In this document: piece by piece, positions 10,713-22,930 of the stretch
Numbering within the stretch: the stretch's first letter is position 1
Layout of the letters: every line of letters begins with the position of its first letter
Assembly (NCBI GenBank): GCA_021234155.1
Contig: JAJEKV010000274.1
Location: 124,001 to 188,000, forward strand
Origin: Isoetes taiwanensis
Lineage: Eukaryota > Streptophyta > Lycopodiopsida > Isoetales > Isoetaceae
DNA length: 64,000 bases
Direction of reading: 5' to 3'
Made by a program: the position numbers and the translations under genes
Notes under the pieces: model-generated
The model's input: the letters and a program-made list of their open reading frames with translations, nothing else
Databases searched by the model: none
What the model was told of the DNA's origin: nothing

Positions 10713-11436
10713 CTCCGAGTCGCCTAGTAACGTAGTCGGAAGGTCGCTGGGATCTGCCTTTCGAAGCTGCTTTCGAAGAAATAGCTTTTTCTAATGCGAA
10801 ATAGAGAAATTTGAATTTCAAGAAAACACAAAATGCAATATTCTTGACACATACAAATAATAATGAAGGAAGACCCGTCCGCCCGACTTCTTTCATTAAG
10901 TTTTTAAAACCAATCTACCCAAAAAGTATCCCCAAATTTATCCCGCCTAAACGTAGTTAACCTAATCTTTCTTCTAATTGAATTTTCCGACCCTTGAGTT
11001 TCCATAGCGCACGGGATTTCGAGAACTCAAATCAACTTCTCAAGAATGGCTCTGAGAATTTTGGTACTCATCTCATTCCAATAGCTTGAACATTAATTTC
11101 CAATAGTAGGTTAATCGAATAGCAATTTTCTGCAGGTGTCAAAGATGAATGTTTCATGTTAACTACAAATCAGAAAAAGGAAAGTAGGATTATGCAAGAT
11201 CGACTCCATCGATCCGACCGTAAACTATCATGGAATTCGCTCGGGGATAAGTATGTCAGAAGTTCTGATGATTAATCTAGCTGCGCTATAGATGAAGCTT
11301 TACCTCGCAGACACCCCGGTGGGGATACGGTTGGAGAAAGTGTTGGAACATTTGTTGCATGGCCAAGAAACCACTTAAAAAAGGTATGTAACATGTATTA
11401 CATTGTAGAAATATAGAAGTAGACAAAATTTGTTGT

Positions 11437-11530
11437 ATTCCCTATGTCACCTCGTGTGAATATGCACCCAAACCAAAGGGGATTTCAGGGGGGATTTAAT
11501 TTAAAAGTGTTGGATGTAATGCTTTGTTTA
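11437..11530. repeat. Single arm of the foldback element found at 53985-54440
   Basis: The stretch from TCGTGTGAATATGCACCC through GTTGGATGTAATG is clearly homologous to 54315-54390 (same orientation) and to the reverse complement of about 54040-54113. Only one arm is present, so this is a truncated copy. Confidence 0.75.
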
Positions 11531-13269
11531 ATTAGAAAAACTTCTGACCCCTTCGGGGCCTTGGGGACAGCAGTTTGCACCTGCACATGCAATGTTATCT
11601 ATAGCATTAATTTACATATCAATAGCAATATTATCAATAACATATGAGAAATTGTCATGAATTATATACGGAACTAAACAAGAAAATTAGAATGAAAACA
11701 AAAATGAAAGTGAATGGTCTGTTATACTACTGCAAACCATATGCCACTAGATTGAGACATCTAAGTCACCTTCATGATGTTGGGCAGAAGCTGCAATCAT
11801 CACAACTCAGAATACATCTAAACTTTGCAATATTTTATATATCTGCTATGCATCCTTCAAGTAGCCAAGCTTCCCATAAAAGCGAATAACTTCTCATAAA
11901 CGTCAACAAGTATATTTCTAAGAACAGCATAACTCTGGGTAAATGCGTTCATGAAAATATGTGCTTCGGAAGGCTTAGGAATATAACCATGTTTGTGTCC
12001 TGATTGACTTTATAACAATATGTGCGTTTGCCAGATAGCAGTTAATTTCTAATCATTACCACAGATGAAAATTTACCATTACAACTTGAAGCCATCTCAA
12101 TTGGCGTGACGTCTTTCTTGGACATCAAAATACTAGAACAGAGTAACTCATGGGATAGCACATCTTTCTTCCACCAATAAGGAGCGCTGATGAATAAAGA
12201 TTATGCAAATTAAGCATGCATGTAATTAACTTACGCAGAATTTAAGGAACTTGGTTGCCAAAACTAAGAATTAATTGATAGGATGTAATAATTGCATACC
12301 ATGAGATGTATCAAAGATTAGCATGAGCTGATGATGGTCTGTGTCATTCATGTCTATCCTTGCAAAACATGGCAGTTACAGCCTGATTTTGCTTCATTTC
12401 ATTATGATTCACAATGTATAGTTTAACAGTTCTCCACATCCCTTTCAAATATAGTTGTAGCATATTCAAGAAAAAATCCTCATTACATCCAAACAATATC
12501 ATCTGCTAAACAATATGCCACTTACTCATTTGTTAAATGTCGGGAGTGAAGACAACACGAGGCAACACAACCAAACACTTGAGGGTGCTTTTGACCCTCA
12601 ATTAGAAGCAGCTTTGGTAATCCGAGAAAATTGTAGAAGAAAACAATTAGCAAATATCATACAAACTTTATGGAAAATGCAGTTCATATGTCTCAAGTTT
12701 CAGTATTGGAAATAAGCTCCATGAATAGAACTTTTCAAACCATGGAATTGCTAACTAAATAGACAAAACAGTGATTGTAGCATCAATATATGAATCCACG
12801 GCAGTAGGATCAGTAAATCTTAATAGAACTGGAAATGCCATTTGAACTTTGGATTGTTTTTAAAACCTTTCATTTTACTAGCACAACAATAACAAACTAC
12901 CAGGAATCAAAATAATGCAACAGTATAGAGTTTGTGATTTTAGGAGGATTTCCTGTCCAAGAGCCGGAGTTGCTTTTTGGGATGCTTTTGCTAGACGTCC
13001 AGGTGCACAATGTCTACCATAATCCATTTAGAAATAGCACCGGCCTCCATAATCTCTTAAAAGAAAAAGTAATGGAGCTTTGTGTTGGGAAAAAAATAAG
13101 AACAAGGGAATGTTATCTATAGTTAGTAGAAATGATCCTCGAGCGAAAAATTCCCAACAACAAGCATCCTCCTTCGAGCAAGAACCCAAAATGAGCAGAG
13201 GCCTCAAATTTGATGGAAGCACGCACATACATAGAAACACAACCCACAACTCGATCACGTCACATACAA

Positions 13270-13475
13270 AAAAACATCAACCACAACCGCACAATTTTTG
13301 TTCCACACATTTTGTTCCTATAGAAAATCAACGACAAAGAAAGGGTGCACTCTAGAAATACTATGTAGTATACCCACACGAATATATCAATCAAATTATA
13401 GGAAAACTATTTTAAAAAACGTACAAAAATATAAAGGGACCCCCTGTTATTATGTTAGATATTCACGCTAGTTTT
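13270..13475. repeat. Dispersed repeat shared with 59825-60005
   Basis: Both copies share ACTCTAGAAATACTAT, then a coastline of CACGTGAATA-like sequence, ATAGGAAAAC, GTACAAAAA and CCCTGTTATTATG in the same order and orientation, with many differences between. The CCCTGTTATT.TGCTA end also occurs at 53969, next to the foldback element. The class is unknown. Confidence 0.6.
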
Positions 13476-14363
13476 CACACTAAAGACCTCTAGTTCGAAC
13501 TTGTTAGTTACTGAGTGAAAATGAACCTCTCGTCAATTTTTGAGTTGGAGGGAACTGATCTTTGATATTTTCGAGTCCTTGAACCGATCGGAGATTGGTG
13601 AGCATGCTCAAATTAGCTTCCTAGGGGGTTTGTTCTCCATGCTATTAAGGTTGCCGAAGCAATAGAATTTGGGACAATGGATTGTAAAGCGACAAGGCAT
13701 ATTTTTTGGGAAAAAACAGGGGAGATGAGGCACAGGTTTCGAAACAGGCGCAAGCAATGATTAGGATGTAGGATGACATAAAAGGAGACAAATGGATTTA
13801 ATTTTGACACTAGAAAGGACCTTTCGACATCAATCTCTCCCTACAAACGAGCAATGATTAACCGTAACTTGTAGAAGAATACTTCTTTACCATCTTCTTC
13901 CGATGAATTCTAGAAACATACTAATTTCTTATATTACTTGGAATATCTTAACAATAAGTGGATTGCCATTCCAATTGTAAATCACATTGAAGATTTTAAC
14001 TTGCTATTGAATTTTTGTTGCCAAGTGAACTCTACAAGCCCTGATTCGAGTAACTGCACTTCAAAATCCTTACAATCCGGCACAAATGATTATCCGAGCA
14101 GAAACTATTAACCACTAGCTCTTCAAATTGCTCTTTTAAAAAACCACAAGTAATTCTTGAGCCCTACTTCAAAATAGTGAAGAAAATCCCATCCATATGA
14201 AGCTTAGACAATCTCAAATTCAATCCCTCAACTGTATTTTCATACACAGATTTCTAAAAACCCACATAATCTTCCTCGTCAATGACGTTTCCCTCTCTGA
14301 GACAAATTCTTTTGATTCAAGAGCATGTTGTTTTGATATAGAATACGAAGTGAGTTGCAAATC

Positions 14364-15000
14364 TGTTACGAATACTCAATTCTTCCTGCAAAACTCATCA
14401 ATTTATTAGAAAGTAAAGCACCACAGGGTACTCGATTTACCACCCAACCGGACCAACTAGAAGAGATGTCACCAAGTCAAGCTACTCTGCAAGACAAGCT
14501 CTCTCTAGCCACCAACCACTGGTGTTACATGAACTCCTTCTAATGATATAATAATGCAAGGAACAAGAGAAGATACTAGAAGATAAGGTTAAGCACATCA
14601 TCAACATAGGAAGAAGCAGATTTAGCTATGCAGTCAGCTTAGACCCCTATGCACCTTTCTGCGCATAACTTTTAAACGTAAGGATTCTATAGACAACCAA
14701 GCCCAATCTAGAAACTAGACTTCAAGGGCTTTTCAACACAGTACGGATCGCCAATTCCTGAGTTGTGCTCACCGAGATATCACGTCTCAAAGTTGCCCTT
14801 CTATTTATAGGTAACAACACTTTTTTTTTTGCCTTTTTGCTTCTAAATAAAGGTCAAGGTTTATTTTTAGCTCTCTCTTTGATAATATCAAGGCTTAGAT
14901 ATACTAGATGGCTTTCTTACTTGATCATATCAATAAATATTGTTCCATGCAAGGCCACTCCCCGAGCACCATTATTAGTTATTAACCTTCAACCATATCA
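14364..15000 (-). repeat. 3' LTR of the non-autonomous element
   Basis: 637 bp. This is the 3' copy, because the element reads on the minus strand and the purine tract is at 15003-15015. It lacks the GAATA expansion of the other LTR. Confidence 0.93.
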
Positions 15001-16183
15001 ATTCCTCCCCTTCTCGGGATTGATCGTCCTCGATCAAGAAAGTATATGGAAAATTAGCATAACCAAATCCATGGCTACAGCCTGCATAAAAAGTTGTCAA
15101 GTCCAGCCCTTTCAGCTAAAAATTTTCAAGTCCAGCCCTTTAGGCTAAAAATTTTTGTAACCAAGTCAAACTCTGACTGAGTCCACGACCAGAAATATTT
15201 AATTCCATAACCAAGTCCATGGTTACAACCCTGACTGAGTTTATAATAAGAAATATTTAATTCCATAACCAAGTCCATGGTTACAACCCTAGTTGAATCC
15301 ACAACTAGAAAATAATCACAACCCTAGTTGAATCCACAACTATAAAATTTTCAAGTCCAACTATGATGCTACAGATATATTAGTTGTCTCAAGATTTGCT
15401 ATACACTACACAAAGAAAAGAACACCTTATACTTCCTCCATAGAATTCCCCTAAGGCAAATGTAACTCAAATATACGTTTATCCAATGCTAATGTGCCAA
15501 ATAAGAAAGTAAGAATATCTTCCAAAATAATTCCTTGCATGACAATTTCTATGTCCTGCAAAAAACTCAATCTTAGCATTAGAACCTGTAAATCCAACCA
15601 AATGATATGGTTCTTCACTAACATAGTCTTAAATGATTTTTCTTTCAACATACCCAAATAAACATTATAGAAAGTTCTAAGGCTTGGAACGATTTATTCC
15701 AACGTAGGTAATGGCTCAAATGCAAACATCAGGAATAACAAACATTCTATTCACCTGGACATGAGTACTAACTCATTCCATTCACTTGGACATGGCATCA
15801 ACTCATTCCAATCATGGACCTGGCAACCGCTCATTCCAATCACTTGGACAAGAGCACCAACTCTTTCCAACCTTGAGGCACCAATCTCAGCTAGTAACAC
15901 AAACTACTGCTCAAAATTTTCAATTGAGGCACGAACCTCAACCCACTAGTACCAACTACTACTCATAATTTTAGACAACAATCTAAAATTATCTGTTGGC
16001 ACCAACCTCAACCATAAGGATGCAATAAGAAATATCTATAGATTTTAATCACAATCTTTAAACATCAATTTCATACCAGACAAGAGGTAACCTATTTCCT
16101 TAAGATATCTTGTGTGCTGCTAAGCCACTCAAATTTCCAACGCTTCCATCACCCACAGCTCCGCTGGTAAAGACCGAAACTGA
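15001..16183 (-). repeat. Interior of the non-autonomous LTR element with short tandem words
   Basis: The interior carries no long frame. About 15150-15360 repeats CAAGTCCATGGTTACAACCC-like words. About 15755-15870 repeats CAACTCATTCCAATCACTTGGACA-like units, and 15870-16010 repeats GGCACCAACCTCAA-like words. Reverse-complement relatives of these words occur at 22990-23600, so a related element lies there. Confidence 0.7.
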
Positions 16184-16195
16184 GCTCTGATACCA
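16184..16195 (-). promoter_or_regulatory. tRNA primer-binding site of the LTR element
   Basis: On the minus strand TGGTATCAGAGC follows the LTR end after a 2-base spacer. It is complementary to the 3' end of plant initiator-Met tRNA, the usual primer of copia-type and TRIM elements. Confidence 0.92.
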
Positions 16196-16197
16196 AT

Positions 16198-16867
16198 TGT
16201 TACGAATACTCAATTCTTCCTGCAAAACTCATCAACTTATTAGAATAGAATAGAATAGAATAAATTCTTATTAGAAAGTAAAGCACCACAGGGTACTCGA
16301 TTTACCACCCAACCGGACCAACTAGAAGAGATGTCACCAAGTCAAGCTACTCCGCAAGACAAGCTCTCTCTAGCTACCAACCACTGGTGTTACATGAACT
16401 CCTTCTAATGATATGATAATGCAAGGAACAAGAGAAGATACCAGAAGGTAAGGCTAAGCACATCATCAACATAGGAAGAAGCAGATTTAGCTGTGCAGTC
16501 AGCTTAGACCCCTATGCACCTTTCTGGGCATAACTTTCAAACCGTACGAAATTATAGACAACCAAGCCCAATCTGGAAACTAGACTTCAAGGGCTTTCTA
16601 ATAAGATATGGATTGCCAATTTTTGAGTTGTGGTCACCGAGATATCATGTCTCAAAATTGCCCTTCTATTTATAGGTAACAACACCTTTTTTTTGCCTTT
16701 TTGCTTCTAAATAAAGGTCAAAGTTTATTTTTAGCTCTCTCTTTGATAATATCAAGGCTTAGATATATTAGATGGCTTTCTTACTTGATCATATCAATAA
16801 ATATTGTTCCATGCAAGAGGCCACTCCCCCGAGCACTATTATTAGTTATTAACCTTCAACCATATCA
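16198..16867 (-). repeat. 5' LTR of the non-autonomous element, with microsatellite insertion
   Basis: 670 bp. It differs from the 3' LTR chiefly by an inserted (TAGAA)n block with a duplicated flank at about 16230-16268. As the LTRs of one insertion start identical, the repeat arose after insertion. Confidence 0.93.
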
Positions 16868-17334
16868 AAATCTCCTGCTCAATCTGTTAAAATAAAGATG
16901 ATCTGAATCTGTCGGAATGGTCGGAATGAGGGATACGGTGTTGGTATTGGGTAACGATTGAAACAGGGAATTGGACATGTGTTTAAATTAGAACAGAATT
17001 TGAATCCAAAATCTACTCGTGGGTATTGATTAGAACAAAATCGGAATGAAAAATCTGCTGAGGGCTTGAATTAGATCAATGGATTCATAGCAGAGAAAAG
17101 AAGAATCAATCTCCTTAAGCTTGCATGCAAGATAACTCATTTGCTTTTTTCTGTATATTCTAAGTTTTCCATCATATCGTCGGTATAATAACCTGGCAGA
17201 TGATTAAATAGCAGCAAATCAGTAGTGCCATACCAACTTGTAGACTTACAACTTCTTATTGTAAATCTAGCAATTCATCATTCCAGATGAAAGATCTTGC
17301 CAATGGCAATTCGTCATTCCAGATGAAAGATCTT

Positions 17335-17758
17335 GCCAATTCGATGACAAGTTTGGTACTCAAAAGCAAGAGACACCCTTCGTTCTAGAAGGCGAATGAG
17401 TCCAAACTTTTGATGAGGTTTATGAAACTCCAAAGAAGGTCTATGAGAATCTGAAGAATCACGATGGTCGCAAGAAAAAAAGAGGGGCATTTTGGAAAAT
17501 CGAAAAATATGGAAAATTTGGTAATACTTTATGCGTAATTTCGTGGACTATAAAAATACATTCTATTGTATTCTTTATGTTTCTGTATCATAGCAGCTCT
17601 CTTACGAGCAACATGGGGTGGAAAATTCTCATCCTAGTCCGCACCAAGGTAGCGGATAATCTAAGAAAGCAAGTTGATCAACCGTAGTTATCTTGGAACA
17701 TTCTTAGGACATGGTACCAGACGATCTAAGAGATCGAACACACGAGCAAAGTGAGAAA
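17335..17758 (+). repeat. LTR end and primer site of an older LTR retrotransposon, target of A2
   Basis: This stretch (ACACCCTTCGTTCTAGAAGGCGAATG onward in pieces) is homologous to about 40505-40911. Near its right end an LTR-like CA is followed by TGGTACCAGACGATCTAAG, which resembles a degenerate Met-tRNA primer site, so it reads as LTR end plus leader. The homology breaks exactly at 17758, where A2 starts, and resumes at 38492. About 16873-17334 shows no gene. It has a short tandem duplication near 17281-17340 (ATTCATCATTCCAGATGAAA-like). Confidence 0.75.
17755..17758. repeat. Target-site duplication GAAA, left side of A2
   Basis: GAAA immediately precedes GGGTAAAA. The matching GAAA is at 38492-38495 after TTTTACCC. 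The empty relative at 40909-40912 has it once. Confidence 0.88.
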
Positions 17759-17987
17759 GGGTAAAAACATGCTGTGGTGTATCAAAAACGCGCATTTTGA
17801 CGCCACATTTTGGCACCACCTTTGTGGTAGAATCGGGTGGTGCATACCGAAGCGGAGATTGCGGGAGTGCGAATTAATGAGCGTCGGTTATTTTGAATTT
17901 TATGCCACGTCATTGTCCCTCATTTTGAATTAAGAAATAATCACCTCTTCTTCTGTTTTTTTGCCGCTTCTTGCCAATTGAACCCTA

Positions 17988-18519
17988 ATGGAGTCAGAAT
18001 TGAACGCCACTGGTTACACGATGAAATCTCTCCTCAAACAAGAGATTGTGCCCCATGAAGATCTAAAGAAGCTTTGGGGTGACAGAGTTCCAAATAAATC
18101 TGGCTATAGGTATTTTCCCCCAAATGTTTTATTCAAACTGAAAAATTAAGGCATATATTTTCTTGTACAGGTTGAAGAATCTGAGCAATGAACAATACAA
18201 AGAGTTCATGCAAATTTACAAAAGAATTACAGGGAAGCCACGTACATGGGGTGGAATGGCACCTGGAACCTGGGCAGTGGCTTATTATCTGCATATAAAG
18301 GGGGAGGCTGTTAATTGGAAGAGCTTCTCGGATTATTATAAAACTCCCGATGAGAAAGCAGAGGCCAGTTCTTCTAGACCCAAGAGAAAGCATAGGCAAA
18401 TCCAACCTGACGAGGAGGAAAATAGTAAAGTGACAGGGATGATGAAGATGATAGGGAAAAAACCAAATCAGGTTCCTCTAGACCACACATTCAATCTGAA
18501 CTCACAATCAAAACATTGA
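17988..18519 (+). CDS. Two-exon protein of unknown function near the left end of A2
   Basis: Exon 1 (17988-18109) runs from ATG to a donor TATAG/GTATTT. A 61-bp intron ends in TTGTACAG, and exon 2 (18171-18519) continues in frame (AG joined to G gives Arg) to a TGA, giving 156 residues. It starts MESELNATGYTMKSLLKQEI. It has a Trp/Gly-rich patch (KPRTWGGMAPGTWAVAYYL) and a basic, Glu-rich tail (RPKRKHRQ, DEEEN). No known domain is recognised. Its place just inside the A2 end, facing the transposase from the other end, is the usual layout of a second element gene such as a DNA-binding partner. That role is inference. A further donor-like CAG/GTATGT near 18540 suggests longer transcripts. Confidence 0.6.
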
Positions 18520-18779
18520 GACCAAAACATGCCATTGCAGGTATGTTCAATTATTAGTTGTGTTACAACAGAAAAAAATCTCAAGCTTGACCTAGATTGT
18601 TTCTATCAACACAGAAAAGGTAACATGAAATCCACTTCAAGAATCAGGTATGTCTACTACCATTTTGCATCATGTTGGCTGTATTGTCATGTTGTGTCTC
18701 TATGATACCATCTGTGGGGCATTTCGTGCAATGGATGCTAGAATGATAGATGAGGTATGTGTGGTCTAGTGAGTTGTAG

Positions 18780-18905
18780 GCATCCACCATGTCCCACACC
18801 ACACCCCACCATCTCCCACCACTACACTCTACCATCTCCCACCGCCACACTCCACCACCACCACCACACTCCACCACCACCAGACTCCACCATGTCCCAC
18901 ACCAC
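18780..18905. repeat. Short piece of the CCACCACAC minisatellite
   Basis: CATGTCCCACACC, ACACTCCACCACC and similar words make a 125-bp relative of the arrays at 2085-2460 and 35640-36370. It ends abruptly where the SINE-like tandem array starts. Confidence 0.85.
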
Positions 18906-18908
18906 CAG

Positions 18909-21598
18909 ACTGCCACCTACCATAGTCCCATTGTTTTTTTATTACTTTGTTTAAGGTCCATACTAGACTAATCTTGTACAGACTAGCTAGTTTATCCCGC
19001 AGCCAAGTGGAGGACACGTATAGGCTTTTAAGTTCTACCACGTCGGGGATTATCATCGTATACCCCTAGTAACCAACTTTTATCCCGCAGCCAAGTGGAG
19101 GACACGTATAGGCTTTTAAGTTCTACCACGTCGGGGATTATCATCGTATACCCCTAGTAACCAACTTCCAAATATAAATAACATTGGCAAGGTTTGAACC
19201 CGTGACCAAATGCACATCTATTTTGGCATTACTAGGCCTATACCAACTCACCACACATCCGTTGGGCAAAACTTTTGCCTTAGATGCACACTTTGTAAGT
19301 AGGATTTAATCCCGCCTTAGGAAGTCTAGGTCCTAGGGGCAACTCTAGGGGCATGTCCTAGTGCCACCTACCATAGTCCCATTGTTTTTTTATTACTTTG
19401 TTTAAGGTCTATACTAGACTAATCTTGTACAGACTAGCTAGTTTATCCCACTGCCTTGCGGCAGCCAAATTGGAGGACACGTATAGGCTTTTAAGTTCTA
19501 TCACGTCGGGGATCATCATCGTATACCCCTAGTAACCAACTTCCAAATATAAATAACATTGGCAAGGTTTGAACCCGTGACCAAATGCACATTTATTTTG
19601 GCATTACTAGGCCTATACCAACTCACCACACATCCGTTGGGCAAAATTTTTGCCTTACATGCACACTTTGTAAGCAGGATTTAATCCCGCCTTAGAAAGT
19701 CTAGGTCCTAGGGGCAACTCTAGGGGCATGGCTTTTTAGCCTCACCATCCTAGTGCCACCTACCATTTGTTTAAGGTCCATACTAGACTAATCTTGTACA
19801 GACTAGCTAGTTTATCCCACTGCCTTGCGGCAGCCAAAGTGGAGGACACATATAGGCTTTTAAGTTCTACCACGTCGGGATCATCATCGTATACCCCTAG
19901 TAACCAACTTCCAAATATAAATAACATTGACAAGGTTTGAACCCGTGACCAAATGCACATTTATTTTGACATTACTAGGCCTATACCAACTCAACACACA
20001 TCCGTTGGACAAAACTTTTGCCTTACATGCACACTTTGTAAGCAGGATTTAATCCCGCCTTAGGAAGTCTAGGTCCTAGGGGCAACTCTAGGGGCATGGC
20101 TTTTTAGCCTCACCACATAGTCCCATTGTTTTTTTATTACTTTGTTTAAGGTCCATACTAGACTAATCTTGTACAGACTAGCTAGTTTATCCCACTGCCT
20201 TGCGGCAGCCAAGTGGAGGACACGTATAGGCTTTTAAGTTCTACCACGTCGGGGATTATCATCGTATACCCCTAGTAACCAACTTCCAAATATAAATAAC
20301 ATTGGCAAGGTTTGAACCCGTGACCAAATGCACATTTATTTTGGCATTACTAGGCCTATACCAACTCACCACACATCCGTTGGGCAAAACTTTTGCCTTA
20401 CATGCACACTTTGTAAGCAGGATTTAATCCCGCCTTAGGAAGTCTAGGTCCTAGGGGCAACTCTAGGGGCATGGCTTTTTAGCCTCACGATCCTAGTGCC
20501 ACCTACCATAGTCCATTGTTTTTTTATTACTTTGTTTAAGGTCCATACTAGACTATCCCACTGCTTTGCGGCAGCCAAAGTGGAGGACACATATAGGCTT
20601 TTAAGTTCTACCACGTCGGGGATCATCATCGTATACCCCTAGTAACCAACTTCCAAATATAAATAACATTGGCAAGGTTTGAACCCGTGACCAAATGCAC
20701 ATTTATTTTGGCATTACTAGGCCTATACCAACTCACCACACATCCGTTGAACAAAATTTTTGCCTTACATGCACACTTTGTAAGCAGGATTTAATCCCGC
20801 CTTAGGAAGTCTAGGTCCTAGGGGCAACTCTAGGGGCATGGCTTTTTAGCCTCACGATCCTAGTGCCACCTACCATAGTCCCATTGTTTTTTTATTACTT
20901 TGTTTAAGGTCCATACTAGACTAATCTTGTACAGACTAGCTAGTTTATCCCACTGCCTTGGCGGCCCAAAAGTGGAGGACACATATAGGCTTTTAAGTTC
21001 TACCACGCGTGGGGATCATCATCGTGATACCCCTAGTAACCAACTTCCAAATATAAATAACATTGGCAAGGTTTGAACCCGTGACCAAATGCACATTTAT
21101 TTTGGCATTACTAGGCCTATACCAACTCACCACACCTCCGTTGGGCAAAATTTTTGCCTTACATGCACACTTTGTAAGCAGGATTTAATCCCGCCTTAGA
21201 AAGTCTAGGTCCTAGGGGCAACTCTAGGGGCATGGCTTTTTAGCCTCACCATCCTAGTGCCACCTACCATAGTCCCATTGTTTTTTTATTACTTTGTTTA
21301 AGGCCCATACTAGGTTAATCTTGTACAGACTAGCTAGTTTATCCCACTGCCTTGCGGCAGCCAAAGTGGAGGACACGTATAGGCTTTTAAGTTCTACCAC
21401 GTCGGGGATCATCATCGTATACCCCTAGTAACCAACTTCCAAATATAAATAACATTGGCAAGGTTTGAACCCGTGACCAAATGCACATTTATTTTGGCAT
21501 TACTAGGCCTATACCAACTCACCACACCTCCGTTGGGCAAAACTTTTGCCTTACATGCACACTTTGTAAGCAGGATTTAATCCCGCCTTAGGAAGTCT
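18909..21598 (-). repeat. Tandem array of a tRNA-like (SINE-like) unit, about seven copies
   Basis: Units of roughly 360-450 bp restart at about 18921, 19372, 19764, 20116, 20506, 20873 and 21270, each marked by CATAGTCCCATTG or its remains. The first unit has an internal 87-bp duplication (18994/19081). On the minus strand each holds TGGTGAGTTGG and, about 45 bases on, GGGTTCAAACC, which resemble Pol III A and B boxes of tRNA-derived SINEs. The array was cut by element B, and its last piece is at 35281-35381. Short open frames in it are repeats of the same noncoding frame. Confidence 0.85.
21596..21598. repeat. Target-site duplication TCT, left side of element B
   Basis: The array unit reads GGAAGTCT before CACAAGG. 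TCT recurs at 35281-35283 after CCTTGTG, where the unit continues as AGGTCCTAGGGG. Uninterrupted units (for example near 20440) read GGAAGTCTAGGTCCTAGG with a single TCT. Confidence 0.88.
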
Positions 21599-21610
21599 CA
21601 CAAGGCATCC

Positions 21611-22260
21611 TAAAATTTAACTGCCATAATTAACCACTAAGGAACCACTATACATGTGGTTACTTATGCAAAAAATAATAATCTTATAAGAAACCACATA
21701 TTATAGTGGTTTTTATAAGTAGGATGTGGTTTTTCATGCTAGTTTTTGTTGCAACATGGTTTATTTATTTAAATTGATAATGGTTTCTAGCATGGTTTTC
21801 TTGTTAGTTTATTGATACAACATCGGTTATTAAGTTGGTAATGGTTTATGGTATGGGTTTTCAATGCTAGACGATGATTCTCCACATTGGTTTTCTTTTG
21901 TAGCATGGTTTACTAGAATTAGTGTAGTTTGGAAGGTGGTTTTCACTGCCAATTTAAATACCTAGTGGTTATTCATGTTGGTTTTCTATTGCCGAAATTG
22001 TCTATTAAAAATATTTTCTTTTGTAGTATGGTTTATTAAAATTAATTTAGTTTACAAGGTGGTTTTTACTGCCAATATATATAAATATCTAGTGGTTATT
22101 CATGTTGTTTTTCTACTGCAGAGTTGTCTACTAACAATCAAATATGATTTGTAACATGGATTTCCGTACCATTTTAATTTGCATGGTGGTTATTTATAAT
22201 TCCCAACCAAAAGGGTGGTTATTCATAGTGCTTATTCATAAACTTCAATAGATATTATAC
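21611..22260. repeat. Subterminal ATGGTTTT repeat region, left end of B
   Basis: At least fifteen copies of TGGTT-centred words (GTGGTTTTTATAAG, ACATGGTTTATT, AGCATGGTTTTC and so on) occur here. The mirror-image AACCAT words fill about 34740-35260 at the other end. Confidence 0.75.
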
Positions 22261-22424
22261 TTTCATGATGTAGATTAAATTATTACTTAAATATATGCTA
22301 CGAAATGCATGCTTATATTTAAGACTACCGGAAATACTGAATATTGTAGTGTAGTTACCTAGAAGACCCTAGAAATTTTGATGGAAATGGCTCAAAAAAA
22401 TGCCGAAAATCTTTTTGGTTATTG

Positions 22425-22930
22425 ATATTTTTTTTTTTAAAGATTGCCGCATATTTCAAGAACGACTTCCCCCCCAACCCCCGGGCGCCAAGATTTGAAC
22501 CGAGCCCCCTAACCCTTTACTCCAACGGTTGCAATTGTATGATTTTGTTCATGGAAAGCGTAAGTGGCAACGATTCCACTTTTGCAAGGGCGGATTCAGA
22601 ACCCGTCCAGGCTATGTTGACAAGGTCAAGACCTAGAAGCAATAGAAAGCATGAAAATATTAGAAACAAGTTTGTAGATCGATTTTCCCCAGTGGTTGAT
22701 TTTCCAGGGTCGGATTTGTTGTTGCCGATTTGTTACCAAGGTCGGCATTGCTTTGAATACAAGCACAAAACAATAAGGTATTTTCACAACAAATGAGATA
22801 TAAGAATGGCTTCAACGTGAGGAGCATAATGTCAGCTTAATTTAGCTCTTAAAAATAGGGGAATGTGATTTAGGAAAAAAAAAACATCAGATAAAACAAG
22901 AATTAGAAAGGGACAAAATAAAAAGCTTTA
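22425..22930 (-). repeat. SINE-like fragment and unassigned sequence
   Basis: On the minus strand 22470-22530 holds CCGTTGGAGTAAAGGG and GGTTCAAATC, a B-box-like tRNA relic. A frame at 22422-22796 across it looks fortuitous. The rest to 22930 shows nothing. Confidence 0.4.

Larger units (their letters stand above)
10713..14358. other. Long AT-rich stretch, no gene recognised
   Basis: Only short unconnected frames occur here. It holds two fragments of repeats found elsewhere in the window (11437-11530 and 13270-13475, listed separately), and a short GC hairpin at about 11548-11562 (CCCCTTCGGGGCC). The first 300 bp probably include the promoter of the minus-strand gene starting at 10712, but I see no definite TATA box. 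Confidence 0.5.
14359..16872 (-). mobile_element. Non-autonomous LTR retrotransposon (LARD/TRIM-like), complete, TSD AAATC
   Basis: Two direct repeats, 14364-15000 and 16198-16867, are near-identical apart from a microsatellite insertion. On the minus strand each starts TGATATGG and ends TTCGTAACA (TG..CA), and each holds a TATA box (CCTATAAATAG). Next to the 16198 LTR lies a primer-binding site, TGGTATCAGAGC, the classic complement of initiator-Met tRNA. Next to the 14364-15000 LTR lies a purine tract GAGAAGGGGAGGA. A 5-bp duplication AAATC sits at 14359-14363 and 16868-16872. The 1.2-kb interior has no gag or pol, so the element must use proteins of another. Confidence 0.95.

Noticed and set aside
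14364-16867. Two separate insertions with similar sequence
   Set aside because: Primer site, purine tract, TG..CA ends and the AAATC duplication show they are the two LTRs of one element.
18909-21598. Tandem tRNA genes
   Set aside because: Only A/B-box-like words are present on the minus strand. No cloverleaf with acceptor stem and anticodon arm could be drawn.
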